From NCBI GenBank assembly GCA_044225415.1, contig JBGAIO010000127.1, positions 1 through 5,933 on the forward strand: a stretch of DNA of 5,933 nucleotides. The letters run 5' to 3'. Below, in pieces: positions 1-3,813 of this stretch. The position numbers were made by a program, and so were the translations under genes. Source of the DNA: JALORV01 sp044225415 (GTDB lineage Bacteria; Pseudomonadota; Gammaproteobacteria; Burkholderiales; Burkholderiaceae_F). How positions within the stretch are numbered: the first letter of the stretch is position 1; every line of letters begins with the position of its first letter. The notes under the pieces are model-generated. The model was not told the origin of the DNA, ran no database searches, and saw only the letters and a list, made by a program, of their open reading frames with translations.

Positions 1-699
1 AGCCGCGTCCTGGTCGACTGCGGCTTCAACGGGCGCGAACTGCAGCGCCGCCTGCAGCGTGCGGCGATTTCCGTCGACGACCTCGACGCAGTCTTCGTCA
101 CGCATGAACACTCGGATCACGTGAGCGGTGTGGGGGCGCTGGCACGACGCTTCGGCGTGCCCGTCTACTGCACGACCGGCACCGCCAGCGCGGCGCGACT
201 CGACCCGGGCGCGATCGACTGGCACTGCATCTGCGCCGGCGAGATCGTCGCGATCGGCGCACTGAGCGTGCTGGCCTACGACGTGCCGCACGACGCGAGC
301 GAGCCGGTGCAGTTCACGTTCAGCGATGGCGACCGGCGCGCCGGACTGCTGACGGACAGCGGCCGCGACAGCGACACGATCGCGCGGGTGCTGTCGGGCC
401 TGCATGCGCTGGTGCTCGAATGCAATCACGACGAGACGATGCTGCGCAACGGCCCGTATCCCGCCTTCCTCAAGACCCGCATCCTCGGTGCGTACGGCCA
501 CCTGTCGAACCGGCAGGCTGCCGGCATCCTGCAGCGCGTGGACTGCTCGAAGCTGGGCTGGATCGCGGCCGCGCACCTGTCGCAGACCAACAATCACCCG
601 GCACTGGCGCGCGCGGCGCTCGCCGAAGCGCTGCGCTGCGCGTCGACCGAAGTCGACGTGGCCGATCAGGCCGACGGCCTGGCGTGGCGCAACGTCTGA
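1..699 (+). CDS. MBL-fold metallo-hydrolase, YycJ/WalJ-like (5' partial)
   Basis: The frame is open from base 1 to the TGA at 697-699 (232 codons). It starts inside the protein, with a VLVDCGF strand that normally lies about 25-30 residues into this family, so only the extreme N-terminus is missing. The GTG at 121 is not a real start, because it lies just after the metal-binding motif. Visible motifs, counted from the window edge, are HEHSDH at residues 35-40 (dinuclear metal site), H97, the TDSG aspartate at D119, LECNHD at 139-144, GHLSN at 166-170 and a late HLS at 191-194. The NHD and GHLSN signatures are typical of YycJ/WalJ-type members. B. subtilis YycJ is about 264 aa, which fits. Family members are cytoplasmic nucleases or phosphodiesterases; the Bacillus protein was reported as an exonuclease linked to mismatch repair. 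The substrate here is unknown. The gene ends just before a strong terminator, so it is probably the last gene of its transcript. Confidence 0.9.
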   Translation, partial: SRVLVDCGFNGRELQRRLQRAAISVDDLDAVFVTHEHSDHVSGVGALARRFGVPVYCTTGTASAARLDPGAIDWHCICAGEIVAIGALSVLAYDVPHDASEPVQFTFSDGDRRAGLLTDSGRDSDTIARVLSGLHALVLECNHDETMLRNGPYPAFLKTRILGAYGHLSNRQAAGILQRVDCSKLGWIAAAHLSQTNNHPALARAALAEALRCASTEVDVADQADGLAWRNV

Positions 700-708
700 C
701 GCAATGAA

Positions 709-740
709 AAAGGGGCCAGGCTCGCGAGCCTGGCCCCTTT
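709..740. terminator. Bidirectional intrinsic terminator (32-bp perfect palindrome)
   Basis: Sixteen-base arms starting AAAGGGGCCAGG pair perfectly about the centre at 724/725. In RNA this gives a stem of about 14 bp with a CGCG loop. On the plus strand the stem ends in CCCCTTTCTT. On the minus strand it ends in CCCCTTTTT, a better U-tract. It begins 9 bp after the stop of the upstream plus-strand hydrolase gene and lies 20 bp past the stop of the convergent lipoprotein gene, so it can end both transcripts. Confidence 0.9.
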
Positions 741-760
741 CTTGTGCGGCAGTCGCGTGC

Positions 761-1087
761 TTACTTCTTCGCGGCAGCGTTGGCCTTCTCGACGGCCTTG
801 GCGGCGTCGCCGGCGGTCACGGACGATGCACCGGATTCACCGGTGGTGGCGGCCGGAGCCTTGCCTGCGTCCGCAGGAGCGGCCATGGGCGCGGGAGCCG
901 CGGCCGGGGCAGCGGCGTCAGCCGGCTTGGCGGCATCGGCGGCCGGCGCGGGCGCCGGAGCAGGAGCCGGTGCCGGCGCGGGCGCAGCAGCGGGCGCGGG
1001 CGTCGGCGCGGGAGGCGGGGTTTCCTTGCGGCCGCAGGCGGCGAGCGCAACGACGAACAGCGAGGCAACGAGCAGGGTCTTCTTCAT
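761..1087 (-). CDS. Small Pro/Ala-rich outer-membrane lipoprotein (unknown function)
   Basis: The protein has 108 aa. I chose the ATG at 1087 over an in-frame ATG 15 codons upstream because it gives a classical lipoprotein signal peptide and is preceded by GGAAAG at Shine-Dalgarno distance. MKK is followed by a hydrophobic core and the lipobox LAAC, with the lipidated cysteine at residue 18. The residue after Cys is Gly rather than Asp, so by the E. coli Lol rule the protein should go to the outer membrane. Residues 24-50 are a Pro-Ala repeat (an unbroken PA run at about 36-49), followed by a low-complexity Ala/Pro/Asp/Lys stretch and a short Ala/Lys-rich tail (about 90-108). No enzymatic domain is visible. 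A PA-rich segment usually acts as a stiff spacer, here possibly from membrane towards peptidoglycan; that is inference. The codons in the repeat vary, so the repeat is not simple DNA slippage. The gene is monocistronic, with the shared terminator downstream. Confidence 0.85.
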   Translation of the reverse strand: MKKTLLVASLFVVALAACGRKETPPPAPTPAPAAAPAPAPAPAPAPAPAADAAKPADAAAPAAAPAPMAAPADAGKAPAATTGESGASSVTAGDAAKAVEKANAAAKK

Positions 1088-1171
1088 GGTCTTTCCGTAG
1101 GTATGTGTCTGCACAGGGTTCGAGGCCGGCATGCAAACTCTGCACGCGCAGCGATCGGTTCTTGTTGTGTT

Positions 1172-1189
1172 CAGCGTGATCCAGCGTGA
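1172..1189. repeat. CAGCGTGA direct repeat, 10-bp period
   Basis: Two exact copies of CAGCGTGA, at 1172-1179 and 1182-1189, are separated by TC. One helical turn between copies would suit a protein that binds one face of the DNA, but two 8-mers are weak evidence. They lie about 85-100 bp upstream of the lipoprotein start codon. Confidence 0.35.
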
Positions 1190-1298
1190 CGCAAAACGGG
1201 GTGAGCGGGACCTTGGTCAAAGTCTAGCGACCTGGGGTCGACCCGGCAGGGCTGATCCCGCTTTCCTGATTCAGGTCGTCCCGACTTCCCGGGTGCGG

Positions 1299-1304
1299 AT
1301 TATA
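1299..1304 (-). promoter_or_regulatory. Putative -10 box (TATAAT) for the lipoprotein gene
   Basis: The minus strand reads CGCC-TATAAT-CCGC, a perfect sigma-70 -10 hexamer in a very GC-rich setting. No good -35 hexamer lies 16-18 bp upstream; that interval is filled by a GC-rich inverted repeat. The predicted start is near 1291, giving a leader of about 200 nt before the ATG at 1087. A TTGACC at 1220-1215 could be a -35 for a nearer promoter, but it lacks a good -10 partner. Confidence 0.45.
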
Positions 1305-1331
1305 GGCGCGGCGCAACAAACGCGCGGCGCC
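1305..1331. repeat. GC-rich inverted repeat with 7-nt loop
   Basis: GGCGCGGCGC (1305-1314) and GCGCGGCGCC (1322-1331) pair over 10 positions with one G-G mismatch, around the loop AACAAAC. On the minus strand it lies downstream of the 171-aa gene and directly before the TATAAT box. It could be a weak terminator hairpin without a U-tract, or an operator over the -35 region. It may also be chance in such GC-rich DNA. Confidence 0.35.
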
Positions 1332-1337
1332 CGTGTT

Positions 1338-1365
1338 GCGCCGTTGATACCGCGCCGTTGATGCC
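1338..1365. repeat. Two-copy 14-bp tandem repeat
   Basis: GCGCCGTTGATACC (1338-1351) is followed directly by GCGCCGTTGATGCC (1352-1365); 13 of 14 bases match. It lies between the stop of the 171-aa gene and the inverted repeat. It is probably a small duplication. No function is evident. Confidence 0.6.
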
Positions 1366-1380
1366 GTCCTGACGCCCGCG

Positions 1381-1896
1381 TCAGCCGAGCCCCAGCGGTG
1401 CCACCGCAAGGTTGTGTCCGGCCGCGTTCCAGCGCCGCAGGAAGGACGCGGCCTGCGGCTGCAGGTGCGGCTTGTTGTGCAGCCACAGATCGCCGCGTGC
1501 AGCCGCGGTGGGCCTCAGTTCCAGCAGCGCGTGGTCGTCGGCGAGCAGGCAGGCGTCGTCGCCGACGGGATCGTCCGCCGAGGCCGCGCGCAGTTCCAGC
1601 GCGTGCGGAAAGCTTCGCTGCAATGCGCGCAGACGCGGCGCGTTCGAGTCCAGCCACGCCGCATCGTCGACCAGCAGCTGCACCCGCGCCGACCGGTGGC
1701 CGAGCAGCAGGCGATGCAGCTTCGCCACGGCAGCGACGCTGCCGAGGTCGAACGCGGTCAGGTCGCGATGCATGCCACGGATCGTGCGTGTCGCAACGTC
1801 GAGCGCGATCAGCACCGCCTCGTGCGTCTCGGCGCGCGACGTGATCAGCGCGCGCTGCGGGGCGCTGTCGGCGGGCCGCAGGTCCGCAGGTTTCAT
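1381..1896 (-). CDS. 171-aa protein coupled to roxA, possibly DUF7931-like
   Basis: The ATG at 1896 overlaps the roxA stop as ATGA, so translation is probably coupled; no strong Shine-Dalgarno is visible in front of it. The protein is soluble, with no signal peptide or membrane segment. It looks like an alpha/beta fold: a strand-helix start (about 26-60), a strand RVQLLVDD at 71-78, a second strand around HALELRA (98-104), an acidic LLADDHALLEL (118-127) and a C-terminal SFLRRWNAAG helix (151-160). The arrangement of 'dL...l.....rs..vqlLvdD...l......l..L.r..p..lelR...lladd..ll' resembles a small phospholipase-D-like domain (DUF7931) that I recall in proteobacteria beside or fused to GNAT acetyltransferases. 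No GNAT part is present, and I see no HKD catalytic motif. The family assignment is from memory and uncertain; the reality of the gene is well supported. Confidence 0.8.
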   Translation of the reverse strand: MKPADLRPADSAPQRALITSRAETHEAVLIALDVATRTIRGMHRDLTAFDLGSVAAVAKLHRLLLGHRSARVQLLVDDAAWLDSNAPRLRALQRSFPHALELRAASADDPVGDDACLLADDHALLELRPTAAARGDLWLHNKPHLQPQAASFLRRWNAAGHNLAVAPLGLG

Positions 1897-3023
1897 GGCG
1901 CGCCCAGATGCAGCCAGCCGGCTGCGTGCCACGGGTGCAGCAGCGCGGCGAGGGGCGCATCGACGTCGGCGCCGGCCAGTTGTCGCAGGTTGCCCAGACG
2001 GCGCAGTGCCGCACGCCGGGCGGCAGGTACGACGCTCACCTCGCCGTTGATGCCGACGCGCGTGCCGCGGTAGAGCAGCCGCGTGCGCCGGTCGAGGCGC
2101 ACCCCGCGCCGCGCAGCCGTGCGCGCGAAGGCCGCGAGCGTCAACGGGCGCGAATGCTCGAACACCACCTGCGCCTTGGGTTCGGTGAGCCATCCCAGCA
2201 GGAAGCGCGTCGTGTCGGCCCGGCGAGGACGCTGTGCAGTGAGCGTCGCGTGCAGCGCATCGACCATCGTCGATGACAGGGCGGCCGGCTGGTGCGTCGG
2301 CGCCAGTCCGCGATCGGCATAGCGGCCGGCGAGCGACGAGTGCTCGGCAAAATCGACGAGCAGCGGTTCGAGCAGTTCGCGGTATTCCGGCGCACGAAAG
2401 CCGATCGAGCAGGTGATGCATTCGCCGATGGCCGTACCTTCGTGTGCCACGCCCGGCGGCAGGTACAGCATGTCGCCGGGTTCGAGCACGTACTCGGCGG
2501 TGGCACGGAAGTCCGCGAGCACACGTAGCGGCGCGCCGTCGACCAGGCGCAGGTCGCGCTGCCGGCTGATGCGCCAGCGGCGGCGGCCCTGCGCCTGCAG
2601 CAGGAACACGTCGTAGTTGTCGACGTGCGGCCCGACGCCACCGCCATCGGTGGCGTAGCTCACCATCAGGTCGTCCAGGCGCGCATCGGGCACGAAACGG
2701 AAGCGCTGCAGCAGCGCGTGCGCGGCATCGTCGAGCGCGTCGACGCCCTGCACCAGCACGGTCCAGCGGGGGCGGCGTGGCGAGGGCAGTCGTGTGAACG
2801 GGCCGTGCCGCAGTTGCCAGCGGCCATCGTGCCGTTCGATCAGCCGCGATTCCGTGTCGGGCTCGCGCGCCAGCGCGAACAACCGGGCGCGGTCGATCGG
2901 CGCACGGAAACCGGCGATGGCATTGCGAATCAGCAGCGGCCGGCGCTGCCACGCCTCGCGCATGAAGCGCGCCACGGAGTAGGGTCCGAGTTGCTGCAGA
3001 ACGGACGGGGCGCGGCTGGACAT
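1893..3023 (-). CDS. roxA: Ribosomal protein L16 arginine 3-hydroxylase RoxA (YcfD)
   Basis: This 376-aa JmjC-type, Fe(II)/2-oxoglutarate-dependent oxygenase matches E. coli YcfD in length (373 aa). The E. coli enzyme hydroxylates Arg81 of 50S ribosomal protein L16. The Fe ligands are visible as H133 and D135 in GPHVDNYDVF and H194 in PPGVAHEG. R148 in QGRRRW occupies the place of the 2-oxoglutarate-binding arginine (R140 in E. coli). The N-terminal ~110 residues give the usual first part of the cupin region, and the C-terminal part (about 220-376) corresponds to the dimerisation and winged-helix regions. The start at 3023 gives the family N-terminus (LGPYSVARFMREAWQRRPLLI). The upstream Shine-Dalgarno is poor. 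It is the first gene of a two-gene operon and is divergent from the slyD-like gene across 67 bp. All key residues are intact, so it should be active. Confidence 0.95.
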   Translation of the reverse strand: MSSRAPSVLQQLGPYSVARFMREAWQRRPLLIRNAIAGFRAPIDRARLFALAREPDTESRLIERHDGRWQLRHGPFTRLPSPRRPRWTVLVQGVDALDDAAHALLQRFRFVPDARLDDLMVSYATDGGGVGPHVDNYDVFLLQAQGRRRWRISRQRDLRLVDGAPLRVLADFRATAEYVLEPGDMLYLPPGVAHEGTAIGECITCSIGFRAPEYRELLEPLLVDFAEHSSLAGRYADRGLAPTHQPAALSSTMVDALHATLTAQRPRRADTTRFLLGWLTEPKAQVVFEHSRPLTLAAFARTAARRGVRLDRRTRLLYRGTRVGINGEVSVVPAARRAALRRLGNLRQLAGADVDAPLAALLHPWHAAGWLHLGAP

Positions 3024-3064
3024 GCAGGCAGGTTACCGCAGACACCCGCGCGCATCGCGCGGCG

Positions 3065-3085
3065 CATAATCGCCGCGTGCAGGAG
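3065..3085 (+). promoter_or_regulatory. -10 box and ribosome binding site of the slyD-like gene
   Basis: CATAAT at 3065-3070 matches 5 of 6 bases of the sigma-70 -10 consensus. It is followed by AGGAG at 3081-3085, five bases before the ATG at 3091. This implies a very short leader of about 14 nt. No clear -35 hexamer lies at the right distance. The 67-bp gap must also carry the roxA promoter, for which I see no good match on the minus strand. Confidence 0.5.
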
Positions 3086-3090
3086 CCACG

Positions 3091-3813
3091 ATGAAGATCG
3101 CCGACGGATCGCTGGTCACGCTCGACGTGACGATGTACGACGCGCAGGGCAACCTGCTGGAGAAGTCCGACGCGCCGATGGTCTACCTGCACGGCCACGA
3201 GGACATCTTCCCGCGTATCGAGGAGGCGCTCGCGGGCGCCGAGCCCGGCGCGCGGCGCGAGCTGCAGCTCGAGCCTGAAGACGCGTTCGGCGACTACGAC
3301 CCGCAGCTCGTGATGCTGGCGCCGGTCGCGGACCTCGGCGAAGGCGTCGAAGTCGGCATGCGCGTCGAAGCGACCGGGCCGAACGGCGAGGACCAGTGCC
3401 TGTTCACCATCACCGAGATCGCGGACGGACAGGCCGTGCTGGACGCCAATCATCCGCTCGCCGGCATGGCGGTGCGCTTCGTCGTCGTCGTGAAGGACGT
3501 GCGCGAGGCCACCGAGGAGGAAATCACCGAGGCCGAGTCCGGATACGCCGGCAGTGCTGACTCCTGCGTCCGCCCGAGTCGCCGACGCTGCACTGACCCT
3601 GGCCCGGCACCCCGCCCAGCCGGAAGCGTCAATGCCGGCGCGCGCGAGGCGCTGCAGCCCGTCGAGCAGCGCGCATCGCGTGGCGACAATCCATCGAGAT
3701 CGATGCCGTACAGCCGCTGCGCAAGGTCCATGAGCGCGTCGTGCGGGGCGCCTGGTCCGATGACGCGGCGCGCAGGCGCGCCGCCGCGAACAGGTCGAGC
3801 TGCGGCCGCCTGA
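3091..3813 (+). CDS. slyD: FKBP-type peptidyl-prolyl isomerase, SlyD-like, with aberrant C-terminus
   Basis: SlyD-type proteins are cytoplasmic prolyl isomerases and chaperones. Residues 1-65 are the first FKBP half (MVYLHGHEDIFPRIEEAL at 30-47), residues about 65-118 are the insert-in-flap chaperone domain (EPEDAFGDYD), and NHPLAG at 120-125 with the following strand and VREATEEE (137-144) closes the FKBP domain. The ATG has a strong AGGAG in front. The His/Cys-rich nickel-binding tail of classical SlyD is absent. Homologues usually end within a few tens of residues after ATEEE. Here the open frame continues to residue 240 with Arg/Ser/Pro/Cys-rich sequence that does not look like a folded protein and lies antisense to mutS from 3629. 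A TGA at 3558-3560, one frame away, would end a ~156-aa protein if a single base were missing near 3540-3557. The genuine coding part is probably 3091 to about 3560; the rest is doubtful. Confidence 0.85.
   Translation: MKIADGSLVTLDVTMYDAQGNLLEKSDAPMVYLHGHEDIFPRIEEALAGAEPGARRELQLEPEDAFGDYDPQLVMLAPVADLGEGVEVGMRVEATGPNGEDQCLFTITEIADGQAVLDANHPLAGMAVRFVVVVKDVREATEEEITEAESGYAGSADSCVRPSRRRCTDPGPAPRPAGSVNAGAREALQPVEQRASRGDNPSRSMPYSRCARSMSASCGAPGPMTRRAGAPPRTGRAAAA

Larger units (their letters stand above)
1088..1380. other. Non-coding region upstream of the lipoprotein gene
   Basis: This 293-bp stretch lies 3' of the 171-aa gene and 5' of the lipoprotein gene. I find no believable coding frame or tRNA. 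It holds, on the minus strand, a perfect -10 hexamer near 1300, and also a GC-rich inverted repeat (1305-1331), a two-copy 14-bp tandem repeat (1338-1365) and a CAGCGTGA direct repeat (1172-1189). If the -10 box is used, the lipoprotein mRNA has a leader of about 200 nt. Confidence 0.6.

Noticed and set aside
121..123. GTG as start of the MBL-fold gene
   Set aside because: It lies just after the HEHSDH metal site, and the same frame carries conserved family sequence back to base 1.
744..1100. Plus-strand open frame with a signal-peptide-like N-terminus and long Ala/Gly run
   Set aside because: It is the antisense of the lipoprotein gene, where Pro/Ala codons read as Gly/Ala. It has no ribosome binding site and starts inside the terminator region.
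1088..1380. tRNA, known small RNA or riboswitch in the intergenic region
   Set aside because: I found no cloverleaf, no recognisable conserved RNA motif and no believable small coding frame.
1381..3453. Long minus-strand open frame continuing upstream of the 171-aa gene through roxA
   Set aside because: Upstream of 1896 it is Arg/Ala/Pro-rich shadow text of roxA and antisense slyD. GC-rich DNA has few stops, and the ATG at 1896 with its ATGA overlap explains the real gene.
3584..3630. Possible terminator between the slyD-like gene and mutS (GACGCT/AGCGTC and CCGGC/GCCGG arms)
   Set aside because: The arms are short (6 and 5 bp), unevenly bulged and without a T-run on either strand, so chance is likely in this GC-rich stretch.
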